From contig JACCSZ010000219.1 in assembly GCA_013812695.1 (NCBI GenBank), forward strand, positions 1 to 38,723: DNA of 38,723 nt. The letters run 5' to 3'. The stretch is from Gemmatimonadales bacterium. Its GTDB lineage: Bacteria > Gemmatimonadota > Gemmatimonadetes > Gemmatimonadales > GWC2-71-9. The position numbers and the translations under genes were made by a program. How positions within the stretch are numbered: position 1 is the first letter of the stretch; every line of letters begins with the position of its first letter. The notes under the pieces are model-generated. The model was not told the DNA's origin. It searched no databases and saw nothing but the letters and a program-made list of their open reading frames with translations. This document shows positions 1 through 11,059 of the stretch, piece after piece.

Positions 1-325
1 AGCTCCCGAGGACGCTGAGCGGCATCAGTGCGGTCGTGAGCAGCACCATCACGAGGGAGATCCCGTCGATTCCGACCCGATAGCTGATCCCCCAGCTCGC
101 GATCCACGGCGTATTCGAGACCAGCTGGAGCTGCGTGTTGGTGAGATCGAGCGCCCACCAGAGCCCGGCCGACACCAGGAACTCGAGCGTGGCCACGACC
201 ATCGCCGTGCGCTTGGCCGAGCGCTCGTCGCCCAGGAGTACCGGCACCACGCCGATCAGCGGAAACAGGACGAGCGCGTGCAGAATCCAGTGCTCGTACC
301 CGATGGACTGCAGGAGGGCGGTCAT
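1..325 (-). CDS. nuoM: NADH-quinone oxidoreductase subunit M, N-terminal part (runs off left edge)
   Basis: Minus-strand translation from ATG at 325: MTALLQSIGYEHWILHALVLFPLIGVVPVLLGDE...; directly downstream of nuoL. Confidence 0.85.
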   Translation of the reverse strand, partial: MTALLQSIGYEHWILHALVLFPLIGVVPVLLGDERSAKRTAMVVATLEFLVSAGLWWALDLTNTQLQLVSNTPWIASWGISYRVGIDGISLVMVLLTTALMPLSVLGS

Positions 326-332
326 CGCGGGG

Positions 333-2306
333 TCACCGGATCACGGCGCGCAGGATCCAGAGCGCTCCCACCAGGAAGAGCACGACGTACACGCCCACCT
401 GCCCCGTCTGAAGCAGCCGGAGACCCCCGCCCACCACCCGCGCGGCCCACGCCGACCCGTTGACCGCCACGCCGTCCACCAGCCGCTGGTCCACGCCGCG
501 CCAGAGCACCACGCGCGAGACCCAGGCGAGCGGCCGCACGATGACCGCGTCGTACAGCTCGTCGACGTAATACTTCCGATTGAGCACCAGGCTCAGTCCG
601 GTATCCGCCGGCGCTTCCCTGGCCGGCGGCGTGGGGCGGCCCAACGTGGTCCGGAAGCCGAGGAAGAGGCCGAGCGCACCGATGGCGACGGCGGCGCCTA
701 CGAGGAAATATTCGGTCGAGCCCGTAGGCATGACCAGCTGCGTGATCCGAAGGCCAGGCTCCATGACCGGCTCGAGCCAGCGCTCGAGCGCCGGGTGCCC
801 ACCGACCAGGTGAGGCAGGTTGAGCACGCCGCCGACGGCGCTGAGCAGGCCGAGCACGACCAGCGGGCCGGTCATGATCCACGGGGCCTCATGCAGGTGC
901 GCCCGCTCCGGCTCGCCCGTCCGGTTCTGGCCCATGAAGGTCATGGCCATCAACCGCGCCATGTAGAAGGCCGTGAGCAGCGCGGCGAGCACGCCCATGC
1001 CGTAGAACAGGTAGAACACCGGCAGATCCGCGCCGCGCGCAAAGGCCGCCGCCAGAATCTCGTCCTTGGAGAAGAAGCCGGAGAACGGCGGGATGCCGGC
1101 GATGGCGAGTGTCGCGATCATCATCAGCGCGAAGGTCACGGGCATCCAGCGTCTGAGGCCGCCCATGTTCCGCATGTCCTGCGCGTCCTCGTGCGAGTGG
1201 GTCGCGTGATAGGCGTGGTGCATCGCGTGGATCACACTGCCGGCCCCCAGGAACAGCAGCGCCTTGAAGAACGCGTGGGTCGCCAGATGGAAGACGCCCG
1301 AGACGTATGCGCCGGTGCCGACCCCGAGGAACATGTAGCCGAGCTGGGAGACGGTGGAGTAAGCCAGTACCTTCTTGATGTCGTACTGGCGGAGACCGAT
1401 CGTGGCCGCGAACAGCGCGGTCAGGGCGCCGATGCCGGCGACGACCGTGCTCGAGACCGGCGCGAGCGCAAACAGCACGTTGGTCCGCGCCACCAGGTAC
1501 ACGCCGGCGGTCACCATCGTCGCGGCGTGAATGAGCGCCGACACCGGCGTCGGCCCCGCCATCGCGTCGGGGAGCCAGGTATACAGGGGGATCTGCGCCG
1601 ACTTGCCGGTGCAGCCGAGGAACAGGAACAACGTGATGGCGGTGACGATGGCGCCGCCCGGCTCGAGCACGGCGGCGGCCCGCTCGTTGACGTGGGCGAA
1701 GTCGAGGCTCCCGAACGTGCGCCAGATGAAGAACATGGCTACCAGGAAGCCGAAGTCGCCGATCCGGTTCATGATGAACGCCTTCTTGCCGGCGTCCGCG
1801 TTGACCTTGTCGGCGAACCAGAAGCCGATCAGCAGGTACGAGCAGAGCCCCACGCCCTCCCAGCCGATGAACATCACCGGGAAGCTCGACCCGAGCACCA
1901 GCACCAGCATGAAGACGACGAACAGATTGAGGTAGGCGAAGTAGCGCGCATACCCCGGATCCTCGCGCATGTAGCCGACACTGAACAGGTGAATCAGGCT
2001 CCCGACGCCGGTGACGATCAGCAGCATCACAGTGGAGAGCTGGTCCACCTGGAAGGCGAAGGCCACCTGCAGGCGGTCCACGGGCAGCCACGACCAGAGA
2101 TGCACCACGAGTGGCGCGTGCGGGGGCTCACGCCAGAGCTCGACCAGGACGCCGAGGGATACGACGAAGGAGCCCAGGAGCACGCCCGGCCCCACCACCG
2201 ACACCAGACGCTTGGCCTCGGGTCGCCAGAGTGCCAGCGCGCCGTTCACCAGAAACCCCGCCAGCGGGAGCGCCACGGCGAGCCAGACCACGTGCGAAAA
2301 GGCCAT
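333..2306 (-). CDS. nuoL: NADH-quinone oxidoreductase subunit L
   Basis: [22 protein letters not shown]... with MFIGWEGVGLCSYLLIGFWF, CTGKSAQIPLYTWLPDAMAGPTPVSALIHAATMVTAGVYL. The supplied 810-aa ORF is over-extended; the start overlaps the nuoK stop (ATGA). Confidence 0.97.
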   Translation of the reverse strand: MAFSHVVWLAVALPLAGFLVNGALALWRPEAKRLVSVVGPGVLLGSFVVSLGVLVELWREPPHAPLVVHLWSWLPVDRLQVAFAFQVDQLSTVMLLIVTGVGSLIHLFSVGYMREDPGYARYFAYLNLFVVFMLVLVLGSSFPVMFIGWEGVGLCSYLLIGFWFADKVNADAGKKAFIMNRIGDFGFLVAMFFIWRTFGSLDFAHVNERAAAVLEPGGAIVTAITLFLFLGCTGKSAQIPLYTWLPDAMAGPTPVSALIHAATMVTAGVYLVARTNVLFALAPVSSTVVAGIGALTALFAATIGLRQYDIKKVLAYSTVSQLGYMFLGVGTGAYVSGVFHLATHAFFKALLFLGAGSVIHAMHHAYHATHSHEDAQDMRNMGGLRRWMPVTFALMMIATLAIAGIPPFSGFFSKDEILAAAFARGADLPVFYLFYGMGVLAALLTAFYMARLMAMTFMGQNRTGEPERAHLHEAPWIMTGPLVVLGLLSAVGGVLNLPHLVGGHPALERWLEPVMEPGLRITQLVMPTGSTEYFLVGAAVAIGALGLFLGFRTTLGRPTPPAREAPADTGLSLVLNRKYYVDELYDAVIVRPLAWVSRVVLWRGVDQRLVDGVAVNGSAWAARVVGGGLRLLQTGQVGVYVVLFLVGALWILRAVIR

Positions 2307-2602
2307 CAGCCCCGCAGCAGGTTGATGTTCTGAAGGTCGACCGATTGCTTGTGCCGGAAGATCGCGAGGATGATCGCCAGCCCCACCGCCGCTTCGGCCG
2401 CTGCCACGGTCATGACGAAGAACACCATGATCTGGCCGCTGGCGCCGTAGAGCTGGGCCAGGGCCACGAAGGTCAGGTTGACGGCGTTGAGCATCAGCTC
2501 GATACACATGAAGAGGATGATCGCGTTCCGGCGGAGGAGCACGCCGGCCACGCCGAGACTGAAGAGGATGGCCGAGAGACCGAGCGCGGGCCCGAGCAGC
2601 AT
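2306..2602 (-). CDS. nuoK: NADH-quinone oxidoreductase subunit K
   Basis: [48 protein letters not shown]..., 98 aa, typical NuoK. Confidence 0.96.
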   Translation of the reverse strand: MLLGPALGLSAILFSLGVAGVLLRRNAIILFMCIELMLNAVNLTFVALAQLYGASGQIMVFFVMTVAAAEAAVGLAIILAIFRHKQSVDLQNINLLRG

Positions 2603-3159
2603 CAGGCGTTTCGCTTGGCGAGCACGACGGCACCGACGATGGCCGCGAGCAGCAGGATCGAGGTGATCTCGAACGGCACCAGGTAGATCTGGAACAGCGG
2701 CGCCGCGAGCCCGCCGACCACGCCTCGGGCGGCCGCGTCCTGCTGCGCGAGCTGGCCGGCGGCAAACACCGTGGCGGGGTCGGCGAATGCCGGGGCCTGG
2801 GAGATCTCGCTCGCCAGCCGGCGCGGGGTGTAGCGCCAGAGCGCGAACAGCTCGATGGCCAGCAGGCCGACGATGACGACCGTCGCCGCCACGCTCGACG
2901 CGCCCCGCATGTCGGAGCTGGCCTGGCCGAGGTTGAGGAGCATGATGACGAACAGGAAGAGCACCATCACCGCGCCGGCGTACACCAGCACCTGGATCGC
3001 CGCGATGAACTGCGCGTCGAGCAGCACGTAGATGGCGGCCAGCGAGAACATGGTGGACACCAGCCACAGGGCCGCGCTCACGGCGTTGCGCTGCAGGATG
3101 CAGAGCGCCGCCGAGACGACCGCGAACGCGGCGAAGACGTAAAACACGGTCTGGGTCAT
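2602..3159 (-). CDS. nuoJ: NADH-quinone oxidoreductase subunit J
   Basis: 185 aa, [20 protein letters not shown] motif typical of NuoJ; operon position. Confidence 0.95.
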   Translation of the reverse strand: MTQTVFYVFAAFAVVSAALCILQRNAVSAALWLVSTMFSLAAIYVLLDAQFIAAIQVLVYAGAVMVLFLFVIMLLNLGQASSDMRGASSVAATVVIVGLLAIELFALWRYTPRRLASEISQAPAFADPATVFAAGQLAQQDAAARGVVGGLAAPLFQIYLVPFEITSILLLAAIVGAVVLAKRNA

Positions 3160-3666
3160 CTACTCGCCCTGAGGGTCGCTCGGGTCCCAGAGCGTCGACA
3201 CCGCGTGGGTCTGCGACTGCAGCCGTTCGAGGTCGTACACGAACCGGCCGCGGGTGTACTCGGCGTTCTCGAAGTGGACGCCCACGTGGATGGCCTCCTC
3301 AGGGCAGACCTCCTGGCAGTACCCGCAGAACACGCAGCGGAACTCGTCGATCTCGTAGATCAGCGGGTACCGGTTCCCTTGCTCGTCCTCGCCCGGCACC
3401 AGCTTGATGCAGTTGGCGGGGCAGATCTGCGGACAGAGTCCGCAGGCCACACACTTGGACCGGCCCTGCTCGTCGGTGAGCATCCGGTGCGTCCCGCGCC
3501 AGCGCTGGGAGATGCTCCACTCGGTCGTGCTCTTCTGCTCCGGGTACTGCATCGTCACCTTCGGCTCGAACATGTGCTTGAAGGTGAGCGCCATGCCCTT
3601 GAGCGTAGCCCGCACGTAGCTGACTTCGCGCTCCGGGCGGCGCATGACCTTCACCCCGATCGCCAT
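3160..3666 (-). CDS. nuoI: NADH-quinone oxidoreductase subunit I (2x 4Fe-4S)
   Basis: [18 protein letters not shown] and [16 protein letters not shown] ferredoxin motifs; start [12 protein letters not shown] at 3666, ORF track over-extended. Confidence 0.96.
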   Translation of the reverse strand: MAIGVKVMRRPEREVSYVRATLKGMALTFKHMFEPKVTMQYPEQKSTTEWSISQRWRGTHRMLTDEQGRSKCVACGLCPQICPANCIKLVPGEDEQGNRYPLIYEIDEFRCVFCGYCQEVCPEEAIHVGVHFENAEYTRGRFVYDLERLQSQTHAVSTLWDPSDPQGE

Positions 3667-4907
3667 CAGCCCGTGACCGTGGCGCGCTTCACGAGCGGCT
3701 TGGCGCTGTGCTGCCGCCGGTTGGAGCCCTTGATGAAGACCCCGCTGTCCAGCAGCCCGAAGACCAGAAACGCCACCACGACGTTCACCCCGAGCAGGGC
3801 GAGCGAGCGGAGCTTGGGATCGGTGATCCCGGCGACGTGCTCGATGCCATAGATGGCCGTGCAGATCACCATGATGTAGGCCAGCGCGATCGGCATCAGC
3901 ACCTTCCATCCGAGCGCCATGAGCTGGTCGTACCGGAATCGCGGCAGGGTCCACCGGATCCACATCACGAAGAAGATCCAGAACATCAGCTTGAGGAAGA
4001 AAAAGGCCCCCGTGGCGATGGTCTGCAGCAGTCCGCCCTGTTCGTCCCAGCGGCCCGGGATGTCCCAGCCTCCGAAAAACAGGGTCGTGACCATGGCGCA
4101 GACCGTCACCACGTTCGCGTATTCGGCGATGAAGAAGAGCGAGAACTTCATCGCGCTGTACTCGGTGTGATACCCCGCAATCAGCTCCGACTCGGCCTCG
4201 GGCAGGTCGAACGGGAGCCGGTTGGTCTCGGCGAATCCCGAGATGAGGAAGATGAAGAACGACAGGAACAGCGGCAGGACGTACCACAGGCCGGCCTGCT
4301 GGTCCCGGATGATGGCCCCGAAGCCCACGTTTCCGCTGATGAGGAGGACAGGGATGAGGCTCAGACCCATCGCCACCTCGTACGAGATCATCTGCGCCGT
4401 GGCGCGAAGCCCCCCGAGAAGCGCGTATTTGCTGTTCGACGACCACCCCGCCAGCGCGATCCCGTAGACGCCCATGGAGCTGATAGCCAGCACGAACAGG
4501 AAGCCGATGGGCAGATCGGCCACGACCATCGGGAGTGGGCCGTGGTAGGCGAAGGGGCCGAGCGGACCGAGGGTGACGTCGAAATCCACCGGCAGGGGGG
4601 CGGCGAACGGGATCACGGCCGACAGCATGAGGGCCGGAATGAACGCCAGCGCGGGGGCCAGGACGAACAGCCAGCGGTTGGCGAGCGCCGGGGAGGTTTC
4701 CTCCTTGAGGATGTTCTTGACACCGTCGGCGGCCGGCTGCAACAGGCCGGCCCAGCCCACCCGGTTGGGCCCGCGCCGGTTCTGCATCCACGCGCTGACC
4801 TTGCGCTCCATCAGCGTGAGGAGCGCCACGCCGACCAGGATGACGGTGAAGACGAAGAGCATCTTGAGGACGCTCAGCAGAATGAACCCCTTCATCTCCG
4901 GGGTCAT
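3666..4907 (-). CDS. nuoH: NADH-quinone oxidoreductase subunit H
   Basis: [20 protein letters not shown]...[39 protein letters not shown]; typical NuoH. Confidence 0.96.
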   Translation of the reverse strand: MTPEMKGFILLSVLKMLFVFTVILVGVALLTLMERKVSAWMQNRRGPNRVGWAGLLQPAADGVKNILKEETSPALANRWLFVLAPALAFIPALMLSAVIPFAAPLPVDFDVTLGPLGPFAYHGPLPMVVADLPIGFLFVLAISSMGVYGIALAGWSSNSKYALLGGLRATAQMISYEVAMGLSLIPVLLISGNVGFGAIIRDQQAGLWYVLPLFLSFFIFLISGFAETNRLPFDLPEAESELIAGYHTEYSAMKFSLFFIAEYANVVTVCAMVTTLFFGGWDIPGRWDEQGGLLQTIATGAFFFLKLMFWIFFVMWIRWTLPRFRYDQLMALGWKVLMPIALAYIMVICTAIYGIEHVAGITDPKLRSLALLGVNVVVAFLVFGLLDSGVFIKGSNRRQHSAKPLVKRATVTG

Positions 4908-6505
4908 CGCGCGGCGCCTTCCGCGCGTCCTGGCACGGGCGCGGATCCAGTCCGAAGGACCCGGCCGGTGTATCCGATATCCCCATGCCCGAGGCCGGCG
5001 AAGACGGGCCACCGCTCGCCAAGCAGCTCGAACGCTTCCGCTGCGGTGGACGGCGCGTCGGCGCTCGGGCCAGGTCCGGCGAGCACTTCGCCGGCAATCC
5101 ACCACGCGGGACGCGCCATGCCCGGCTGCGATTTGGCCTGCTGATAGCGCTGGATGCGGTGGTCCCGGTTCACGTAGGTGCCGTTCTCCTCCGCCATCGT
5201 GGTGACCGGCAGCACCAGCTCGACGTTCCTGAGGGCATCCGCGATCACGGTGCCCAGGAGGACGACCATGCCGGGCGCCGCGGCCAGCGCGGCCTCGTCG
5301 GCTTGGTCGAGGTCCGCGTCCAGGACGATCACCACGGCGGCGGAGAGTGCCTGGCGCATGGCGGCGGCCCACTGTGGCGTATAGCCGAGCAGCTCGGCCC
5401 CGGCCAGGTTCGGCGCCCGCTCGCGGCGGAGCGCCAGGTTGGGCACGCCGGACAGCGGGGCCTCCTCGCCCAGCGGCACCTGCACGGCGGCGGCCACCTC
5501 GAAGCGATCCACGAGCCGGCGCACCAGTCCGAGCGATTCCGTCGACGCGCGCCCGGTCGCCAGGATGACCGCGGAGCCGCTGGCGCCGCGCAGCACCTGC
5601 TCGAACCGGGCGAGCGCGGTGTCCCAGTCGGTCGCCGTGTGGCGGGCGCCGTCGCGCACGAGCGGCGCCTCGATGCGGTCGCCACGATTCATCCAGCGGT
5701 AGTTGGCGCGGCCGTAGTCGCACATGAAGTGGCGGTTGACCTCGAGGTTCGGCCGCGGCCGGATGCGGATCACGACGTCGTCGCGGGTGTCGATGCTGAC
5801 GTTGCAGCCCTGGGTGCAGCCGGGGCAGACGCTGGCGGTCTTGTCGAGATCCCAGGCCCGCGCCTTGTGCAGGAAGTCTTTGGAGAGCAGCGAGCCGACC
5901 GGGCAGAGGTCGACGACGTTACCGGACCACGCGTGATCGAGCTTCTGCTCCTCGCTGATGCCGATGTAGGCCCGGTCGCCGCGCTCGCTCACGTTGAGCA
6001 CGGGGGCGTCGGCCACGTCCTCCATGAACCGGACGCAGCGGGTGCACAGGATACAGCGATTCGGCACGTAGAGGATGTCCGGACCGAAGTCCTCGACCGG
6101 GCTGTAGCGCTTGGCGTACTCGGCATACCGGGTGCCGGCGCGGCCTTCCTGGAATACGTAATCCTGCAGCTCGCACTCGCCCGCCTGATCGCAGATCGGG
6201 CAGTCCAGCGGATGGTTGATGAGCAGGAGCTCGAGTACGCCCTCGCGGGCCTTCTTGGCACTCGCGCTGTTGACGTGGACAACCTGGCCCTCGACCACCG
6301 ACGTGACGCAGGCGGGCATCAGCTTGGGCGCCTTTTCCACTTCCACCAGGCACATCCGGCACACCGCCGGGCTCGGCAGCGACGGATGGTAGCAGTAGTG
6401 CGGCACCAGCACGCCCGCCTGCTTGGCGGCCTCGATGATGGGCGTGCCCTTCGGCACGCTCACTGGCATACCGTCGATCGTCACGTTGACCAGTTCGTCG
6501 GCCAT
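4904..6505 (-). CDS. nuoG: NADH-quinone oxidoreductase subunit G (short form, about 533 aa)
   Basis: [73 protein letters not shown] cluster ligands; ATGA overlap with nuoH. Confidence 0.94.
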   Translation of the reverse strand: MADELVNVTIDGMPVSVPKGTPIIEAAKQAGVLVPHYCYHPSLPSPAVCRMCLVEVEKAPKLMPACVTSVVEGQVVHVNSASAKKAREGVLELLLINHPLDCPICDQAGECELQDYVFQEGRAGTRYAEYAKRYSPVEDFGPDILYVPNRCILCTRCVRFMEDVADAPVLNVSERGDRAYIGISEEQKLDHAWSGNVVDLCPVGSLLSKDFLHKARAWDLDKTASVCPGCTQGCNVSIDTRDDVVIRIRPRPNLEVNRHFMCDYGRANYRWMNRGDRIEAPLVRDGARHTATDWDTALARFEQVLRGASGSAVILATGRASTESLGLVRRLVDRFEVAAAVQVPLGEEAPLSGVPNLALRRERAPNLAGAELLGYTPQWAAAMRQALSAAVVIVLDADLDQADEAALAAAPGMVVLLGTVIADALRNVELVLPVTTMAEENGTYVNRDHRIQRYQQAKSQPGMARPAWWIAGEVLAGPGPSADAPSTAAEAFELLGERWPVFAGLGHGDIGYTGRVLRTGSAPVPGRAEGAAR

Positions 6506-6536
6506 TGCGCTTTCCTGGTTGGGCTCGGGTGCTGTA

Positions 6537-6614
6537 TTCACCACGAAGGCACGAAGGACACGAAAACCATTCCGCACGCGGCCCCCCTCGTGGCCTTGGT
6601 GCCTTGGTGGTGAA
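6537..6614. repeat. Intergenic imperfect inverted repeat (TTCACCACGAAGGCACGAAGGACACGAA / TGGCCTTGGTGCCTTGGTGGTGAA) between nuoF and nuoG
   Basis: Left arm TTCACCACgAAGGCACgAAGGaCAC; reverse complement of right arm TTCACCACcAAGGCACcAAGGcCAC. The left arm also contains short tandem CACGAAGG units. Confidence 0.85.
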
Positions 6615-6627
6615 AGAGCATCGGCAC

Positions 6628-7935
6628 TCAAACCACCGCCATCGCCGGCTCGCGCGCGCCGGCGATGTACGCCTCGAACTCGGACCGGAACTTCTGGATG
6701 CCGCTCACGACCGGCGCGGCGCAGGAGTCGCTCAGGACGCAAATGGTCTTGCCGGTCATATTGTCGCAGAGGTCGAGGAGGAGCTGGAAATCGTCCTGCT
6801 TGCCCCGGCCGGTCAGGATACGCTCCAGGATCCGCGTCGTCCACGCCGTGCCCTCCCGGCACTGGGTGCACTGGGCGCAGCTCTCGTGGGCGTAGAAGCG
6901 GGCGAGGCGCCAGATCTGGTACACCATGTCGGTGGTGTCGTCCATGACGATCATGCCGGCCGAGCCGAGCATCGAGCCTTGCTCGACGATGCCTTCGTAA
7001 TCGAAGAGCGCCGCTTCGGCTTCCTCGCGCGTCATGATGGGCACCGAGCTGCCGCCCGGAATGATCGCCTTGAACGTCCGACCCGGCTTGGGCCCCCCGG
7101 CCATGTCGTACAGGATCTCCTTCACCGGCGTGCCCATCGTGACCTCGTAATTGCCGGGCCGCTGGATGTGCCCGCAGATCGAGATCAACTTGGTGCCGGT
7201 GCTCTTGGGGTTGCCGAGACACAGGGCCTTGTACCACGCGGCGCCGCGGTTCAGAATGTGGGGGACCGCGCTCAGCGTCTCGACGTTGTTGATCGTCGTC
7301 GGCATGCCGAACAGGCCGGCCACCGCCGGGAACGGCGGCTTGATCCGCGGGTTCCCGCGCTTCCCTTCGATCGAGTTCATCATCGCGGTCTCTTCGCCGC
7401 AGATGTACGCCCCGGCGCCGCGATGCAGCACGATGTCCACCCGCTTCCCGCTCCCCAGCGCGTCGGCCCCGAGCGCACCCATCGCGTAGGCCTGCTCCAC
7501 CGCCGCCGACATGACCTTCCACGGCTCGGTGAACTCGCCGCGGATGTAGAGGTAGCACCGCTCCGCCCCGATGGCGTACGCCGCGATCGCGCACCCCTCG
7601 ATGAGGGCGTGCGGCGTCCAGCGCATGATCTCCCGGTCCTTGAACGTTCCGGGCTCCGATTCATCCGCGTTGCATACGAGATAGTGCGGCTTGACCACGT
7701 CCTTCGGCATGAAGGACCACTTGAGTCCGGTCGGGAAGCCGGCGCCGCCACGGCCCCGGAGGCCCGACGCCTTGACTTCTTCCACGATGGCGTCGCGCGT
7801 CATCGCGAGCGCCCGCTTCAGCGCCTCGTAGCCGCCGCGCTCCACCCAGCCGTCGTACGTGCGCGCGCCGGCGTCACCGAAGTACCGGGACAGCACCACC
7901 GTCTCTTTCGAGTGGCTCGGATGCGGAAAGCCCAT
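6628..7935 (-). CDS. nuoF: NADH-quinone oxidoreductase subunit F
   Basis: GLRGRGGAGFPTGLKWSFMP, NADESEPGTFKDREIM, CGEETAMMNSIEGKRGNPRIKPPFPA, ESCAQCTQCREGTAW. Confidence 0.97.
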   Translation of the reverse strand: MGFPHPSHSKETVVLSRYFGDAGARTYDGWVERGGYEALKRALAMTRDAIVEEVKASGLRGRGGAGFPTGLKWSFMPKDVVKPHYLVCNADESEPGTFKDREIMRWTPHALIEGCAIAAYAIGAERCYLYIRGEFTEPWKVMSAAVEQAYAMGALGADALGSGKRVDIVLHRGAGAYICGEETAMMNSIEGKRGNPRIKPPFPAVAGLFGMPTTINNVETLSAVPHILNRGAAWYKALCLGNPKSTGTKLISICGHIQRPGNYEVTMGTPVKEILYDMAGGPKPGRTFKAIIPGGSSVPIMTREEAEAALFDYEGIVEQGSMLGSAGMIVMDDTTDMVYQIWRLARFYAHESCAQCTQCREGTAWTTRILERILTGRGKQDDFQLLLDLCDNMTGKTICVLSDSCAAPVVSGIQKFRSEFEAYIAGAREPAMAVV

Positions 7936-8459
7936 TACGGGAACCTCTGCAGGATGCCCGCGACCTTGTCGGGGGTCACGTCCTCGATGAAGTCGTCGTC
8001 GACCATGATCGGCGTGGGAAAGCCGCAGGCGCCCAGGCACTCGACCTCGATGACCGTGAACCGGTCGTCGGGACTGGTGGCCCCCAGTTCGACGCAGCCG
8101 GTGGCCGCGAGCAGTGCCTTCACCACATCCTCCGCACCGCAGATGTTGCACGGTGACGTGGTGCAGACCTGAATGAAGTGGCGGCCCACTGGATGGGTGT
8201 GGTACATGGTGTAGAACGTGACCACGCCCTTCACGTAGGCCGGGGTCAGGTCCAGCGCTTCGGCCACTTCGCCGATGTCCGTCTCCGAGATCCAGCCCCT
8301 GACCTCCTGGACCATCCAGAGCGCGGGCAGCAGGCATGCCTGCTTGGTCGGATAGCGGGCGAACAGCTCCTCCAGTTTCGTTCGCGTCTCGCCCACGAAC
8401 ACCGGATCCTGCGCGGCCGGCGTGGCGCCGTGGCTTCCGTGCGCCTGGTGCGAGGTCAT
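7935..8459 (-). CDS. nuoE: NADH-quinone oxidoreductase subunit E
   Basis: VCTTSPCNICGAEDVV and VECLGACGFPTPIMVDDDF 2Fe-2S thioredoxin-like motifs. Confidence 0.95.
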   Translation of the reverse strand: MTSHQAHGSHGATPAAQDPVFVGETRTKLEELFARYPTKQACLLPALWMVQEVRGWISETDIGEVAEALDLTPAYVKGVVTFYTMYHTHPVGRHFIQVCTTSPCNICGAEDVVKALLAATGCVELGATSPDDRFTVIEVECLGACGFPTPIMVDDDFIEDVTPDKVAGILQRFP

Positions 8460-9748
8460 CGGTCGACTTCTCCCATCACGATATCGACGCTCGCGTTGAT
8501 GGCGATGACGTCGGAGAGGAGCGCGCCCTCGCACATCACGGGCAGGCTCGACAGGTTGATAAACGACGGAGGCCGGATGCGCCACCGCACGGGCTTGGCC
8601 GTGCCATCGGAGACCAGGTAGTAGCCGAGCTCGCCCTTAGGGTTCTCGACGCCCAGGTAGGCCTCGCCCACCGGCGGCTTCACGCCGTCCATCACCTGCT
8701 TGAAGTGGAAGATCATCGCTTCCATGTCGCTCATCGCGCGCGACTTGGGCGGCAGGATGACGCGGGGATCGTCCACGTTGATCGGGGCGCCCTTGAGCGT
8801 GGCCAGCCGGTCGAGCGCTTGCTCGAGGATCCGGTTTGACTGCCACATCTCCTCGAGCCGCACGCGGTAGCGGTCGTAGATATCGCCGTGCTCGCCCACG
8901 GGCACGTCGAACTCGTACGTCTCGTAGTCGAGATAGGGCCGGTCCTTGCGCACATCGTAGTCCACCCCGCTGGCCCGGAGCATGGGCCCGGAAAGCGAGT
9001 GGTTGATCGCCTGCTCCGCGGTCAGCACGCCCACGCCCTGGGTCCGCCCGATCCAGATGGCGTTCCGGGTGAACATCGTGTCCACTTCGGCCAGCGTCTT
9101 GGGAAAGGTTCGGGTGAAGTCGCGGAGCCCGGCCTCGAAGTCGTCGGGTACGTCGGCCATCATGCCGCCGACGCGGGTGAGGCTCGTCGTGAGCCGCGCG
9201 CCCGTCCACTTCTCCTGCAGGTTGTAGATTCGCTCCCGCTCCTGAAACGACCAGAGGAACGGCGTGAACGCGCCGAGGTCGATCCCCGTGGTGCCGAGCC
9301 AGACCAGATGAGAGATGATCCGGCTCATCTCGCACGCGATGACCCGGAGGACCCGGCAGCGCTCCGGCACCTCGATGGCCATCAGCTTCTCCGCCGCCAG
9401 CGCGAAGCAGACGTTGTTGGCCATCGGCGAGAGGTAATCGGTGCGGTCGGTAAGGGGAATGATCTGGTTGTAGTGGCGGTACTCGCCCAGCTTCTCGAAC
9501 CCCGAGTGGAGGTAGCCGATGTGCGGAATGCAGCGCTTGACGGTTTCGCCCTCGAGCTCGATCACCAGTCGGAGCACGCCGTGCGTGGCCGGGTGTTGCG
9601 GGCCGATGTTGACCAGCATGTGCTCTGCGCCGAAGTCCTCGTCGAACGCCACCGGGGCGTCCCGTACACCGAGCGGCACCCGGGTGGGGCGGCCCTGCGC
9701 GTCGAGCCCGGGTGTCGCCAGCGCCATCTCGACCGTTCGCAAGCTCAT
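8456..9748 (-). CDS. nuoD: NADH-quinone oxidoreductase subunit D
   Basis: VNIGPQHPATHGVLRLVIELEGETVKRCIPHIGYLHSGFEKLGEYRHYNQIIPLTDRTDYLSP. Confidence 0.97.
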   Translation of the reverse strand: MSLRTVEMALATPGLDAQGRPTRVPLGVRDAPVAFDEDFGAEHMLVNIGPQHPATHGVLRLVIELEGETVKRCIPHIGYLHSGFEKLGEYRHYNQIIPLTDRTDYLSPMANNVCFALAAEKLMAIEVPERCRVLRVIACEMSRIISHLVWLGTTGIDLGAFTPFLWSFQERERIYNLQEKWTGARLTTSLTRVGGMMADVPDDFEAGLRDFTRTFPKTLAEVDTMFTRNAIWIGRTQGVGVLTAEQAINHSLSGPMLRASGVDYDVRKDRPYLDYETYEFDVPVGEHGDIYDRYRVRLEEMWQSNRILEQALDRLATLKGAPINVDDPRVILPPKSRAMSDMEAMIFHFKQVMDGVKPPVGEAYLGVENPKGELGYYLVSDGTAKPVRWRIRPPSFINLSSLPVMCEGALLSDVIAINASVDIVMGEVDR

Positions 9749-10362
9749 TTCAGGAATCCCCGCTCGCCCCGCGCCAGCCGCTCCCGCATGTCCGCGGGCA
9801 GCTCGTCATACGCCTCGGCGATCGACAACTCTTCCATGGAGTAGTGCGCTTCCGGATTGGCGGCCAGCGCCTGCCGCGTCTGCTCCGCGCGGCTGAAGTG
9901 CCCGCGCAACGGGAAATCCTTCCGGAGCGGAAACCCCTCGGCATAGGTCTCCCACATCAGGATCCGCCGCAGGTCCGGGTGTCCCACGAAGGTGATGCCG
10001 AACATGTCGTACACCTCGCGCTCCAGCCAGTCGGCCCCGCGCCACAGGTCGTAGACGGACCGGACCTCGAGCGGACCGCCCTTGTCGAGCTCGACCTTGA
10101 GGCGCAGGTCGGCCTTGCGGCCGAGCGACCGGAGCTGCCAGACCACCTCGACCGGCCGCTCGGGATCCCGGTACTCGACGGCGGTCACGTCGGTGAGATA
10201 GTCGAACTGCTGGCCGGGCGCGTCCTTGAGCCACGCGAGCACGTCGTGCGCGCGGTCCCGCTCGACGTACACGACCGTGTCGCCGCAGGACACCAGGTGG
10301 CGGGTGACGGCGTCGGCGAACTGGGCGCGGAGCGCTGCGACCGAGGGAGGGGCGTTGGTCAT
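9745..10362 (-). CDS. nuoC: NADH-quinone oxidoreductase subunit C
   Basis: WLEREVYDMFGITFVGHPDLRRILMWETYAEGFPLRKDFPLRG; typical 30 kDa subunit signature. Confidence 0.95.
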   Translation of the reverse strand: MTNAPPSVAALRAQFADAVTRHLVSCGDTVVYVERDRAHDVLAWLKDAPGQQFDYLTDVTAVEYRDPERPVEVVWQLRSLGRKADLRLKVELDKGGPLEVRSVYDLWRGADWLEREVYDMFGITFVGHPDLRRILMWETYAEGFPLRKDFPLRGHFSRAEQTRQALAANPEAHYSMEELSIAEAYDELPADMRERLARGERGFLK

Positions 10363-10429
10363 GCGGCCGCGCCCTGGACACACAGCTGCCGCCGCGCCCC
10401 GTGAGGCGTGTGACGCGTGAACGTCTGCC

Positions 10430-11059
10430 TCACGTGGACCGGGTCTGGTGAACGGAGTTGCCGAACGGCTCCGACAGTTCGTCGACGCGATCGGCAGGCA
10501 GGAACAACCCGGACGGCCCGACCAGCTTTTCGTCGCGGAGCATGTCGTCAGTGATGCTCTCACCCATGATCTTCTTCTGGAGCAAACGGATGCCGTAGAT
10601 GAGCCCTTCCGGCCGCGGCGGGCACCCCGGAACATAGACATCCACGGGGATGATGGTGTCGATCCCCTGCACCATCGAATAGTTGTCGAAGATCCCGCCC
10701 GAGGACGCGCAGGCCCCCATCGAGATCGACCACTTGGGCTGCGGCATCTGGTCCCAGATACGCCGGATCACGGGGGCCAGCTTGAACGGCAGCCGTCCGG
10801 CGCAGATGAGCACGTCCGCCTGGCGGGGTGAGAAGCTCATCCGCTCCATCCCGAACCGAGCGAGGTCGAACCGGCTGGCCGCCGTGGCCATGAACTCGAT
10901 GGCGCAGCAGGCGGTGCCGAACGGCATCGGCCACAGCGAGTTGCTGCGGGCCCAGTTGGTGAGGAAGTCGAGCCGGGTGGTGACCCAGTTGGGCGAGACC
11001 GGCGAGACGGTGGTGCCGTCCCCGCCGCCGAACCCCGTGGCGGGATCGCTCAGTCCCAT
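10430..11059 (-). CDS. nuoB: NADH-quinone oxidoreductase subunit B
   Basis: [39 protein letters not shown]...[38 protein letters not shown]. Confidence 0.97.
   Translation of the reverse strand: MGLSDPATGFGGGDGTTVSPVSPNWVTTRLDFLTNWARSNSLWPMPFGTACCAIEFMATAASRFDLARFGMERMSFSPRQADVLICAGRLPFKLAPVIRRIWDQMPQPKWSISMGACASSGGIFDNYSMVQGIDTIIPVDVYVPGCPPRPEGLIYGIRLLQKKIMGESITDDMLRDEKLVGPSGLFLPADRVDELSEPFGNSVHQTRST

Noticed and set aside
135-2333. Long plus-strand ORF (732 aa) opposite nuoL and nuoM
   Set aside because: Arg/His/Pro/Glu-rich shadow ORF antisense to confidently identified nuoL; typical artefact of high GC.
3667-5097. N-terminal extension of the nuoI ORF over nuoH
   Set aside because: Out-of-frame translation of nuoH; the NuoI start is clear at 3666.
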